A stretch of DNA of 64,000 nt from NCBI RefSeq assembly GCF_002188465.1, contig NZ_NINW01000043.1, forward strand, positions 42,765-106,764. The letters run 5' to 3'. Below the pieces are notes generated by a model. The model was not told where the DNA came from, made no database searches, and worked only from the letters and a program-made list of their open reading frames with translations. Made by a program: the position numbers and the translations under genes. Below, piece after piece: positions 18,998 to 27,008 of the stretch; position 1 is the stretch's first letter; each line of letters begins with the position of its first letter. This DNA comes from Pigmentiphaga sp. NML080357. GTDB taxonomy: Bacteria; Pseudomonadota; Gammaproteobacteria; Burkholderiales; Burkholderiaceae_B.

Positions 18998-20355
18998 GGC
19001 GTACCCCCGGCGGCCGCGGATGCAGAGGCCTGTTGGACCAGCCACCTGGAGATGGCGAACAGCCGGGCATCCTGATGGTGTCCGCCGACCACCTGCAGGC
19101 CCAGGGGCATGCCGCCGTCTTGCAGCAGCGGCAGGCTCAGCGCAGGCGCTCCGAGGTAAGAGGCCGGCACGTTGAACGATGGATCCCCCGTCGTTGCAAA
19201 GTCCGCCGGCGCGGCCGATACCGCGCCCAGCGTCAGGAGACAGTCATACGAGCTTGCCACGTCGCGCAGGCGGGCGCGCGCCGTTTCCCTGTCGCTCAGC
19301 GCCGCGGCGTAGTCCGCCTGGGTCATCGCTTCGCCCTGCGCCAGCCGCATGCGCATCGCGTCCGACATGCCGAGCGCGGGCTGCGCCCCGTACACGTTGA
19401 GCGGCCAGCGCATTTCCCATACGAGCACCCGCCATGTCTTGTCGAGCGCGCCGGCGATCGCCGATTCCAGCGCGGCGACCAAGAGGTCGTCGCCGGCGTC
19501 CGCGGTCTCGACGCCTGCCGACCGCAGCGCTTCTACCTTGCGCTCGAACGCCGCTTTCACGTCCGCGGACGCGCTTTTCCAGCCGTCCGTCCGCAAGATC
19601 GCCACGCGGCGCGGTTTCTGCACGCCCCCCGGAAGATCGGGACCGAGGACGCCGACATGGCCCGGGTCGCCGCCCGCGCGCATGGCGATCTGGCGCACGC
19701 TGATCCACATGTCGTCCAGGTGGCGGCCGATGATGCCCAGGCAGCTTTGGCTCAGGTAGTCGTAGACACCGCTGCGGTTCAGCCCGCCCCACGTGGGCTT
19801 GTAGCCGAATGCGCCGTTGTAGCTCGAGGGGCGCAGGGTGGAGCCTACGACCTGGGACGCGAGCGCGACCTGCACCATGCCGCTGCCCGCCGCTGCCGCG
19901 GAGCCCGACGAGGATCCGCCCGGCGTGCGGCTGAGGTCATGCGGGTTCCGGGTGGGGTAATGAAGCTCAGTAGAAGCGAACTCGGTCGTGGTGGTCTTGC
20001 CGATGACGATCGCGCCGGCCGCTTTCATCGCCGCCACGCACGCGGCATCGCGGCCGGACTGGAACCGCTCCAGCGCCGGGAGCCCTTGGCCGGTGGGAAA
20101 GTCCAGGGTTTCGATGATGTCCTTGACGCCGATCACCATGCCGTCGATGGGCGACAAAGGGGTGTTCGAGCGCCAGCGCTTTTCCGCGGCGGCGGCCGCG
20201 CGGCGCGCGCCATCCGTATCCAGGCAGACGAAAGCGCGCACGCCTGGCTCTCGTTTGGCAATGATCTCCAAGTGTTCCTCCAATACGGCCACGGGAGAGT
20301 CCGAGCCGGTACGAAAAGCCTCGCCGCGCGAGGCATATGAGGTGGATGTCATCAT
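18994..20355 (-). CDS. Amidase signature family enzyme
   Basis: A 453-residue amidase. The catalytic Lys lies in VIGVKDIIET, the cis-Ser region in GGSSSGSAAAAGSGM, and the nucleophilic Ser in VVGSTLRPSSYNGAFGYKPT. It hydrolyses a C-N amide bond in the cytoplasm; the substrate is unknown. The ATG at 20355 is preferred over a GTG at 20364, although no good ribosome-binding site is evident for either. It is first in a two-gene operon with the flavin hydroxylase and is divergent from the VOC dioxygenase gene, about 220 bases away. Confidence 0.88.
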   Translation of the reverse strand: MMTSTSYASRGEAFRTGSDSPVAVLEEHLEIIAKREPGVRAFVCLDTDGARRAAAAAEKRWRSNTPLSPIDGMVIGVKDIIETLDFPTGQGLPALERFQSGRDAACVAAMKAAGAIVIGKTTTTEFASTELHYPTRNPHDLSRTPGGSSSGSAAAAGSGMVQVALASQVVGSTLRPSSYNGAFGYKPTWGGLNRSGVYDYLSQSCLGIIGRHLDDMWISVRQIAMRAGGDPGHVGVLGPDLPGGVQKPRRVAILRTDGWKSASADVKAAFERKVEALRSAGVETADAGDDLLVAALESAIAGALDKTWRVLVWEMRWPLNVYGAQPALGMSDAMRMRLAQGEAMTQADYAAALSDRETARARLRDVASSYDCLLTLGAVSAAPADFATTGDPSFNVPASYLGAPALSLPLLQDGGMPLGLQVVGGHHQDARLFAISRWLVQQASASAAAGGTP

Positions 20356-20578
20356 GGATAGCACTCTGGAATCGTATTTATGTAATTGATCTAAGTCACT
20401 AATTTTCGCATATTCTCCGATACTTTTGGGATAAGTGCCAGGGGGACGGAAATATTGGGATTCGGCTGGCCGGGGTCGTCCCGAATCGTCTCAGTATGTG
20501 AGAAACTCCATTGACGCCAAGCGCGACGGCAGGGATAGTTCGCCCAACAGGAATGGCAAGACATTGGGTGGAACAATC

Positions 20579-21412
20579 ATGGAATTGGGCGCATCGCTGC
20601 ATCATCTGCATTTGACCTCGCCGGACCCGCAGCGGCTGGCGGATTTCTATGCCCGTACGCACGGCTTCATGGCCGCCAGGGCGGGCGATCGCTGGGTGTG
20701 TGCCGCGCCGGGACGCACCCTGGTGCTGTCCGCCGGCCCGGCGAACCAGCTGGCTTACGCGGCTTTCGGTTTCGCCGATGACGGCGCGTGGCGGGCATTC
20801 CGGGCAAAGGTGGCAAAACACGCGGCGGCGGAAGTGCCGCCGCTTCCCGTGGCGTGCGACGATGCGCTCGCCGTGCGCGACCCGGACGGCAATCTGATCG
20901 TCTTCGCGCTGCGCCCGGGCGCGCCTGATGGGGCACCTTCGGCGGACGGCCTGCCTCCGGCGCATTTGCAGCATTTCGCGCTGCGGACCACCGACCCGGC
21001 GCCCATGCTGGCGTTCTACGAGGGCGTACTGGGATTCACGCTTTCGGATAGGGTGCAGGACGACGAAGGGACGCTGCGCGCCTGCTTCCTGCGCACCGAG
21101 AATCTGCATCATGCGCTGGCGCTGTTCCGCGCGCCCATGCAGTGCTTCGACCATCAGTCGTTCGAGACCACTTCCTGGGACGACATGAAAACCTGGGGCG
21201 ACCACATGGCCGCCATCCGCGAAACCATCGTCTGGGGCATCGGGCGGCACGGCCCGGGCAATGACGTGTTCTTCATGGTGCGCGATCCCGACGGGAACCT
21301 GGCCGAGATCTCGGCGGAGATCGAGGTTTGCGCGCCCGACCGGCCGGCGGGGGTGTGGGTGCACGAGGAGCGCACGCTCAACCTCTGGGGCAAGGCCATC
21401 ATGCGCGATTGA
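20579..21412 (+). CDS. VOC-family extradiol (ring-cleavage) dioxygenase-like protein
   Basis: A 277-residue protein with two vicinal-oxygen-chelate modules (residues about 5-112 and 128-247). The expected type I extradiol Fe ligands are present: His132 (LQHFALRT), His192 (FDHQSFE) and Glu243 (GNLAEISAE). It should cleave a catechol-type ring next to a hydroxyl (meta cleavage). It begins at ATG 20579; the frame is open further upstream without a start supported by a ribosome-binding site. It is followed seven bases later by an IclR gene and then an MhpA-like hydroxylase, a logical hydroxylation plus ring-cleavage pair. Confidence 0.85.
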   Translation: MELGASLHHLHLTSPDPQRLADFYARTHGFMAARAGDRWVCAAPGRTLVLSAGPANQLAYAAFGFADDGAWRAFRAKVAKHAAAEVPPLPVACDDALAVRDPDGNLIVFALRPGAPDGAPSADGLPPAHLQHFALRTTDPAPMLAFYEGVLGFTLSDRVQDDEGTLRACFLRTENLHHALALFRAPMQCFDHQSFETTSWDDMKTWGDHMAAIRETIVWGIGRHGPGNDVFFMVRDPDGNLAEISAEIEVCAPDRPAGVWVHEERTLNLWGKAIMRD

Positions 21413-21419
21413 GGCGCAC

Positions 21420-22181
21420 ATGTCCGACCGTCTGTTGCGTATCCTCGCTTCCTTCGACCTGAGCCATCCGGTTCGCAAGCCGGCACAGCTCATGGCGGAA
21501 CTGGGCGTGTCGCGCGCGAGCATCTACCGCGACCTGAAGGCCCTGGAAGCGGCCGGCCTGCTGGAGCGGGTGGCGGACCGCGGCTATGCGCTGGGTCCGC
21601 TCATCGTCGAGCTGGACCGCCAGATCCGGCTGGCCGATCCGCTGCTGCAGGCGTCCGGCTCGCTGCTGCGCAAGCTTGCCGCCGAGACGGGCGGGGTAGT
21701 GCTGCTGTGCCGGGTCCACGGCGACAAGGTGCTGTGCATCCACCAGGAGGCGCCGGCCGATCCGATAAGCCCGGTGAGCTACGAGCGCGGCCGCGCCATG
21801 CCGCTCTATCGGGGCGCGACTTCCAAGGTCATCCTGGCCCATTTGCCGAGGGGCGAACTCGAGCGCCTGTGGAAGCGGGACCGCGCCGCGATCGCGGCCG
21901 CCGGCTTTCCGCCCAGCTTCTCCGGGTTCATGGCCGAACTCGAGCCCCTCAAGGAGGCCAAGGCCTGTGTCACGCACAGCGAAGTCGACCCCGGCCTGGC
22001 GGGACTCGCCGTGGCCTTGCTCGACGGGCCGCGCGTGCTGGGCAGCCTCAGTGTCGTCATCCCGCTCGCCAAATTGCCGGCGGGACGCAGCAAGACCGTG
22101 CTCTCCAAAGTCTTTTCGGTCGCTTCCTCTATCGAATCGGCCCTCGAAAACGAACGCCTGCGGGCTCGAAGCAAAAGATAG
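21420..22181 (+). CDS. IclR-family transcriptional regulator
   Basis: A 253-residue IclR protein. The winged helix-turn-helix is at residues 1-60 (KPAQLMAELGVSRASIYRDLKALEAAGLL), and the GAF-like effector domain follows (RGYALGPLIVEL to the C-terminus). It is embedded between the ring-cleavage dioxygenase and the hydroxylase, with gaps of seven and five bases, so it is probably an autoregulated pathway-specific regulator. IclR proteins commonly control aromatic catabolism, for example MhpR and PcaR types. The effector is unknown. Confidence 0.9.
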   Translation: MSDRLLRILASFDLSHPVRKPAQLMAELGVSRASIYRDLKALEAAGLLERVADRGYALGPLIVELDRQIRLADPLLQASGSLLRKLAAETGGVVLLCRVHGDKVLCIHQEAPADPISPVSYERGRAMPLYRGATSKVILAHLPRGELERLWKRDRAAIAAAGFPPSFSGFMAELEPLKEAKACVTHSEVDPGLAGLAVALLDGPRVLGSLSVVIPLAKLPAGRSKTVLSKVFSVASSIESALENERLRARSKR

Positions 22182-22186
22182 GAACC

Positions 22187-23800
22187 ATGCAAGCATCCTC
22201 TCACTATCCGGTCATCGTCCTCGGTGCCGGCCCGACCGGCTTGACCCTGGCGAACCTGCTCGGCGTCTATGGCGTACGTACGCTGCTGCTGGAACGCAAC
22301 GCATCCACGGTGGACGAGCCGCGCGCGGTGTCGATCGACGATGAAAGCCTGCGCACCGTTCAGGCGGCCGGACTGGCGGACCAGATCCTGCCTTCCATCG
22401 TCCAGGGCTATGGCGTCCATTATTTCTCCTGGTCCGGACGCGAGTTCGCGCGCATCGAGCCGCAATCGACCGAATACGGCTTTCCCAAGCGCAACGCGTT
22501 CCGGCAGGCGGTGCTGGTCAGTCAGCTTTGCGCGGGCCTGCGGCGGTTTCCCCACGTGGAGACCAGGTTCCAGCATGAACTGCGGCACTTCAGCCAGGAT
22601 GAAGACAAGGTCGTGCTGGAAGTCGATCACGACGGCACCCCGGTGGTCGTGAGCTGCGACTGGCTGGTCGCCTGCGACGGCGGACGCAGCGGCGTGCGCG
22701 AGCAACTGGGTATCGCCTTGTCGGGCAACACCTTTGCCGAGAAGTGGCTGATCGTCGATCTGCTGGATCGCACGACGCCGTTCCGCCATACCCGCACTTA
22801 TTGCGATCCCGTCCGCCCGGCCATTCGGCTTCCGGGTCCGCAGGGCACGGTGCGGTATGAGTTCATGCTCAAGGAGGGGGAGACTCCCGAGTACGTGCTC
22901 GACGAGCAGCGCCTGAGGGGGTGGATCCGCGACCGGGAGCCGCTCGATGCGGAGCTGCCCATCGCGCGCAAGGTGGTGTACACCTTCCACGCGCGGCTGG
23001 CGGAACGCTGGCGCCAGGGGCGGGTGCTGCTGGCGGGCGACGCGGCCCATCTGACGCCGCCGTTCGCCGGGCAAGGCATGAACAGCGGCGTGCGCGACGC
23101 GACCAATCTCGCATGGAAGCTGCAAGCCGTGGTGCACGGGCGGTTCGGTCCGGCCCTGATCGATACCTACGAAACCGAACGCAAGCCGCACGCCTGGGCG
23201 CTGATCGAAATGGCGATACGCATTGGCCGCTACATGCAGCCGAAGTCCCGCCTGCAAGCCATGGCGGCGCAATGGGCGCTCAAGGCGTGCAGCCTGTATC
23301 CGCCGGCGCGCGACTATGTCCTTCAGCTGAAATTCAAGCCCAAGCCGCGTTTCGCCCAGGGGTTTTTCATGGAGCAGCCGGGTCGGGCGCCGGATACGGC
23401 AATCAAGGCTGGCCAGTTGCTGCCGCAGCCGCGCGTCGAATGGCCCGGCGGGAGCCGGCGGCTATTGGACGAAGCGCTGGGGCCCGGCTTCGCCTGCCTG
23501 AGCTGGGTGGGGCGGCCCCTGACGCCGGAGGTCGCGCAACTGGTTGACGCCGCGGGCATGCGGCGCATCGAGCTGGTGCCGGCCGAAGACGACTTCCCCT
23601 GGCCGCCGGCGCCCCAGGAGGAAGGGCGCATCGTCGTGCGCGATTGCGAGGGCGTTCTGCAGCAGGTGCTGGCTGACGCCGGAGCGCAGGCGATGCTGGT
23701 CCGGCCCGACCGGTATGTCCTGGCGTTCCTGGAGCATGGCGCCAAGGACGACGCGGCGCGCCTGAGGACGCTGTTCGAGCGGTACGGCGCGGCGCGCTAG
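22187..23800 (+). CDS. FAD-dependent aromatic monooxygenase, MhpA-like (second copy)
   Basis: A 537-residue group A flavin hydroxylase and paralogue of the protein at 104-1759. The FAD motif GAGPTG is at residues 13-18, GDAAHLTPPFAGQGMNSGVRDA follows in the middle, and RDYVLQLKFKPKPRF is near the C-terminal thioredoxin-like domain. ATG 22187 has a GGAA just upstream and lies five bases after the IclR gene. Together with the VOC dioxygenase it forms a short operon likely to open an aromatic ring. It converges on a LysR gene across 20 bases. Confidence 0.88.
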   Translation: MQASSHYPVIVLGAGPTGLTLANLLGVYGVRTLLLERNASTVDEPRAVSIDDESLRTVQAAGLADQILPSIVQGYGVHYFSWSGREFARIEPQSTEYGFPKRNAFRQAVLVSQLCAGLRRFPHVETRFQHELRHFSQDEDKVVLEVDHDGTPVVVSCDWLVACDGGRSGVREQLGIALSGNTFAEKWLIVDLLDRTTPFRHTRTYCDPVRPAIRLPGPQGTVRYEFMLKEGETPEYVLDEQRLRGWIRDREPLDAELPIARKVVYTFHARLAERWRQGRVLLAGDAAHLTPPFAGQGMNSGVRDATNLAWKLQAVVHGRFGPALIDTYETERKPHAWALIEMAIRIGRYMQPKSRLQAMAAQWALKACSLYPPARDYVLQLKFKPKPRFAQGFFMEQPGRAPDTAIKAGQLLPQPRVEWPGGSRRLLDEALGPGFACLSWVGRPLTPEVAQLVDAAGMRRIELVPAEDDFPWPPAPQEEGRIVVRDCEGVLQQVLADAGAQAMLVRPDRYVLAFLEHGAKDDAARLRTLFERYGAAR

Positions 23801-23820
23801 CGGGGGCGGCCGGCCCGTCG

Positions 23821-24762
23821 CTACCAGGCGATCTGCGCCATGGAGCCGCCGGCTTCCTCCCAGGGGCTCGACAGCAATTGCGCGATCTGCTCGCGAACCC
23901 ACCGGTGCAACGGGCTCAGGTTCGTGCGCACGTGCCACGCCATCGCGAGTTCTATCTTGGGCATCGCGTAGGGAAGCGGATAGCTTTTCAGGCTGGACGT
24001 CATCCCCCGTGCCAGCGAGGCCGGGAACACCGAGACGAAATCCGTGCTGCGCAGGATGCGTTCGGCCACCAGGAAGCTGGGCACCGACACGACCGTGCTG
24101 CGCGACAGTCCCATGCCCGCCAGAATCTCGTCCGTGGTGTCGTCGAACTCTCCACCCAACGGCGAGACGATGACGTGCTGCATGGCGGCGAAGGCCTTGG
24201 CCGTCAATTGCTTTTTCCTGTAGGGATGGTCCCAGCGCATGACGGCGACGAAGTGCTCGTCGTGCAGCGGACGCACGTGCAGCCGGTCCGGAAACGCCGA
24301 CCGGCGCGAGATGATGATGTCCACATGCCCTGAGGCCATGTGGTGCTCGATGTCGGGCACCATCAGGCGCGTCGCCGAGACGAATCCTATCTGTATGCCG
24401 GGCGCGGCTGCCGCGAGGTCCCCGAACCATTTGGCCATCCGGCACTGGGTCGCGTCGGTGGTGCCGATCAGGATGCTGCCTTGCGCGGTGGCGGGATCGA
24501 AGGTGTCCGGCTGGACGATGGCGCGGAAGCCGTCGAGCAGTTCCGATAGCCGGGGCGCGAGTTCCAGCGCGCGCGGGGTAGGCGTCATGCCGCGCGCGCC
24601 GGGGATGAGCAAGGGATCGTTGAACATCCGCCGCAAGCGCACCAGCTGGGCCGACACCGCCGGTTGGCTGCTGTTGAGCTTGGTGGCCGCCCGCGTCACG
24701 TTGAGCTCGTTCAGCAGGGTTTCCAGCGTCAGGAGCAGGTTCAGGTCCACGCGTCCAGACAT
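23821..24762 (-). CDS. LysR-family transcriptional regulator (NodD/LinR-like branch)
   Basis: A 313-residue LysR protein starting VDLNLLLTLETLLNELNVTRAA, the form typical of the NodD, NahR and LinR branch. The helix-turn-helix reads LNSSQPAVSAQLVRLRRMF. ATG 24762 has AAGG upstream; a TTG at 24780 would extend it by six residues without support. It converges on the hydroxylase operon and is divergent from the DUF4148 gene, with AATCAA/TTGATT operators between. It may control the aromatic operon it faces or the small exported protein; neither is proven. Confidence 0.88.
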   Translation of the reverse strand: MSGRVDLNLLLTLETLLNELNVTRAATKLNSSQPAVSAQLVRLRRMFNDPLLIPGARGMTPTPRALELAPRLSELLDGFRAIVQPDTFDPATAQGSILIGTTDATQCRMAKWFGDLAAAAPGIQIGFVSATRLMVPDIEHHMASGHVDIIISRRSAFPDRLHVRPLHDEHFVAVMRWDHPYRKKQLTAKAFAAMQHVIVSPLGGEFDDTTDEILAGMGLSRSTVVSVPSFLVAERILRSTDFVSVFPASLARGMTSSLKSYPLPYAMPKIELAMAWHVRTNLSPLHRWVREQIAQLLSSPWEEAGGSMAQIAW

Positions 24763-24782
24763 AATCGCATCCTTATACAAAG

Positions 24783-24868
24783 AATCAAGGCTATTGATTT
24801 CAATTATGCCTTGGAAAGGCGCACTATTCCTACACGGTCAATCAAGCAATTCGTGAATACCCTTGATT
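24783..24868. promoter_or_regulatory. Candidate LysR operators in the divergent region
   Basis: AATCAA and TTGATT around a five-base spacer (24783-24799) give a T-N11-A box at 24785-24797. A second pair, AATCAAG (24840-24846) and CTTGATT (24862-24868), repeats the same half-site with a 15-base spacer. The region is AT-rich compared with its surroundings and lies just upstream of the LysR start, as expected for autoregulation. Confidence 0.5.
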
Positions 24869-24909
24869 TTGACTGGGGAATTAATGAGAAAGAAGAAACG
24901 GAGTTCATC

Positions 24910-25230
24910 ATGAAGACTTTTGCATATACCGCCCTGATCGCCGCGTCGCTGATCGGCGCAGCCGCCCATGCCGACCAAGGCAACGACTACGGCAATGATT
25001 TCCCTCCCCCCGGGATCTCCACCACGCACGAACTGACCCGGGCGCAAGTGCTGGCCGAACTGGCCGAGGCCAAGGCCAATGGCGGCATCGTCTACGGCCA
25101 GGAAGGCTTCCCCGACCAACCCAAGCAACAGGCCGGCGCGCCGGTCAGCCGCGCCCAGGTGGTCGAAGAGCTCAAGCGCGCCGAACTGGCGCACCGCGCA
25201 GGCGGTCCGGGCGAGTACCCCTACAACTGA
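24910..25230 (+). CDS. DUF4148 small exported protein
   Basis: A 106-residue protein with a signal peptide (MKTFAYTALIAASLIGAAAHA, cleaved near residue 21), followed by the DUF4148 pattern, two LTRAQVLAELAEA / VSRAQVVEELKRAE helices separated by a flexible acidic, Pro-rich linker. This family is almost confined to Burkholderiales and is periplasmic. Its function is unknown. The ATG at 24910 follows an AAGAAACGGAG ribosome-binding region. It is followed by a CzcE-like exported protein 107 bases later. Confidence 0.8.
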   Translation: MKTFAYTALIAASLIGAAAHADQGNDYGNDFPPPGISTTHELTRAQVLAELAEAKANGGIVYGQEGFPDQPKQQAGAPVSRAQVVEELKRAELAHRAGGPGEYPYN

Positions 25231-25337
25231 TCATCCCAGCGGTTTGAACGACTTGGCCGCAGGGGCGACACGCCCCGCGCGGCTGCCGGCTCCCAAAAGG
25301 ACGCCGGCCCGCATACCGAGATTCCGGAGGCAGTTTC

Positions 25338-25670
25338 ATGAAAGTCCATGCTTATTCCCTCGTTGTCGCCGCTTTGGTCGGCCTGGCCAGCGTGTCGGCC
25401 CACGCCGCTTCGACCCCCGCCAACCTGCTCGGTTCGCAGGTAACCGTCGAGAGCGCCGAGCGCGCCATCGCCCTGGACGACAGCACGCGCTATGTCAACG
25501 TGCGTTTCGGCGAGACGGTGCGTTTCGACGTGAACGGCAAGAGCTTCGCCGTGAAGTTCGACGGCATCCGCGGTTCGTTCGACTTGAACGCGCTGGCCCC
25601 CGCGGGCGTGCTGAATCACCCGGTGAAGGCCTACGTCAGCCCTTCGCCGCTGGATGAACGCTCATTGTAA
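25338..25670 (+). CDS. CzcE-like periplasmic protein
   Basis: A 110-residue exported protein with a signal peptide ending AHA (residue 23). The mature domain matches the CzcE family pattern: TRYVNVRFGETVRFDVNGKSFAVKFD, then SFDLNALAPAGVL. CzcE of Cupriavidus binds copper and belongs to heavy-metal resistance. No czc or cop genes are near, so a metal role here is inference. A ribosome-binding site (CCGGAGG) precedes ATG 25338. It ends just before a large inverted repeat. Confidence 0.75.
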   Translation: MKVHAYSLVVAALVGLASVSAHAASTPANLLGSQVTVESAERAIALDDSTRYVNVRFGETVRFDVNGKSFAVKFDGIRGSFDLNALAPAGVLNHPVKAYVSPSPLDERSL

Positions 25671-25671
25671 G

Positions 25672-25925
25672 AATGGCCCCCCCTACGCGCTTGCGCGCGC
25701 CCCCCAGGGGGCGATGCGGGTGGACCGGCGGAGCCGGATCCACCGCATCCTGGGTCTAGTACCGCTTTCTTGGAATGTAGCGCCGGGGCTTCGCTGGCTG
25801 CCAGCGGTAGCCACGATGTGGCAATTGGAGAACGCGGTACTAGACCCAGGGCGCCGCGGATCCGGCTTTGCCGGTCCGCCTGCGCCGCCCCCTTGAGGGG
25901 GACGCGCGGAGCGCGGAGGGGGCGG
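25672..25925. repeat. Large composite inverted repeat (dispersed repeat copies B1 and B2)
   Basis: About 80-base imperfect arms (25680-25757 and 25843-25925) face each other. Inside are perfect 14-base arms, GGGTCTAGTACCGC (25752-25765) and GCGGTACTAGACCC (25834-25847), and the match extends a few bases into the outer arms. The 68-base centre contains its own hairpin around GCTGGC and GCCAGC. The element fills the gap between two convergent genes, so it could act as a bidirectional terminator or mRNA-stability structure. It also has the shape of a non-autonomous mobile element (MITE), although no target-site duplication was identified. Confidence 0.75.
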
Positions 25926-25927
25926 GC

Positions 25928-26674
25928 TCAATCCCCAAATCTATACCCGATGTTCGTCAGCAGCAGCGTGTCGGACTTCTTCACCCCCGGCTGCGGATTG
26001 CTCATGTAGCGGTTGGACAGGGTGATCTTCAGTTCTATCTTCTTGGTAATGGAAGTCGTCAGCCCGGCGTCGAACTGAATGCGGTATTCGCCGCTGTTGC
26101 TCAGGTTGGGATAGAGGGCCAGGCGCTGGTTCAAGGACGTGGTGTCCGAGATCATGTGGGTCGATTCTTCGCCCAGCAGCAATTCGGTCGAATTGCGCGT
26201 CTCTTCGGTAAATCGCTCGTGGTTGTAGGTCAGGCCGGAGAACAGGTCGAACACCGTTTTCTCGGTCTTGATGATGTGGCGTCCGACACCCGCCGCGGCG
26301 ACCCCGCGCAGGTCCAGTTCCTGCAGCTTGTCGTGCTCGATATCGAGCGAGCCGAAACCGAATACGCGATCGTTGATGTCGCGGTCGTACTTGCCGCCGA
26401 ACCGGAACAGGTTGGCGGTCTCCGAACGTTCTCCATTCTCCTTCTTCGTCCCGTAAAGCGTGGTGAGCGTGAAATTGAGCCGGTCCCTTTCCGTGGCCCG
26501 GCCCGCATTGGCGCCCAGGTTGATCGAGGTCGAGTCGGTGTTGCCCGAGGCAAGGCTGGCGCCGGCGTTGACCGAGCCACGCCATTGGCCGTCCGTCTTC
26601 AGCGGCGTCTGGGCCCAGGCCGGGGTGGCCGCGAGCACGAGGGCGATGGGGACGAGGCGTTTGGCGTGGAACAT
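25928..26674 (-). CDS. DUF481 outer-membrane protein
   Basis: A 248-residue DUF481 (YdiY-like) protein: signal peptide ending AWA (residue 21), then alternating amphipathic beta strands (WRGSVNAGASLASGNTDSTS, RLNFTLTTLYGTKK, YRIQFDAGLTTSITKKIELK) ending in an aromatic-containing strand IGYRF, as outer-membrane barrels do. AAGGAG lies about ten bases before ATG 26674. Function is unknown. In enterobacteria a relative is acid-inducible. Confidence 0.85.
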   Translation of the reverse strand: MFHAKRLVPIALVLAATPAWAQTPLKTDGQWRGSVNAGASLASGNTDSTSINLGANAGRATERDRLNFTLTTLYGTKKENGERSETANLFRFGGKYDRDINDRVFGFGSLDIEHDKLQELDLRGVAAAGVGRHIIKTEKTVFDLFSGLTYNHERFTEETRNSTELLLGEESTHMISDTTSLNQRLALYPNLSNSGEYRIQFDAGLTTSITKKIELKITLSNRYMSNPQPGVKKSDTLLLTNIGYRFGD

Positions 26675-27008
26675 CAGTGCTTTCTCCTTCTGGGTATGGC
26701 CGCGTGCGATGCATGCGGCGGAGCATCCTCAATGACGGCTTGCCATTCGGGGTGCGGTTGGACGGGCCGGCGATCCAGCCGCCGCGTGACGATCGGCGGT
26801 CGGGATCCGGCTCGAGGGGAGTGCGTCGGCGACGCGGTTGAGCGCGGGAAAGCGGGCCTGCCAGGGCCGATTCCCGCGCGGACGGGCACGCCGCTTGCCG
26901 GGCGTGCCGCATGGGCGTCGATGCGCCCAAGTGCAAACCATACACCGCGCATCCGTCCGCTGCCAACGTAGAATGGCGCCATTGCGCCTTGCGGATACGC
27001 TTCGTTTC
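26675..27008. other. Gene-free divergent intergenic region
   Basis: These 334 bases separate the divergent DUF481 and MscS genes. No frame resembles a protein. An 8-bp perfect hairpin GGCACGCC/GGCGTGCC (26885-26892 with 26901-26908) has no following U run. A TAGAAT (26969-26974) could be a -10 box for the mscS-like gene, but no matching -35 is seen. Confidence 0.4.

Noticed and set aside
25672..25925. Complete insertion sequence
   Set aside because: Inverted repeats are present but no transposase frame fits within 254 bases; at most a non-autonomous element.
26885..26908. Hairpin GGCACGCC/GGCGTGCC as a terminator
   Set aside because: No U run on either strand and it lies between divergent genes, where a terminator is not expected.
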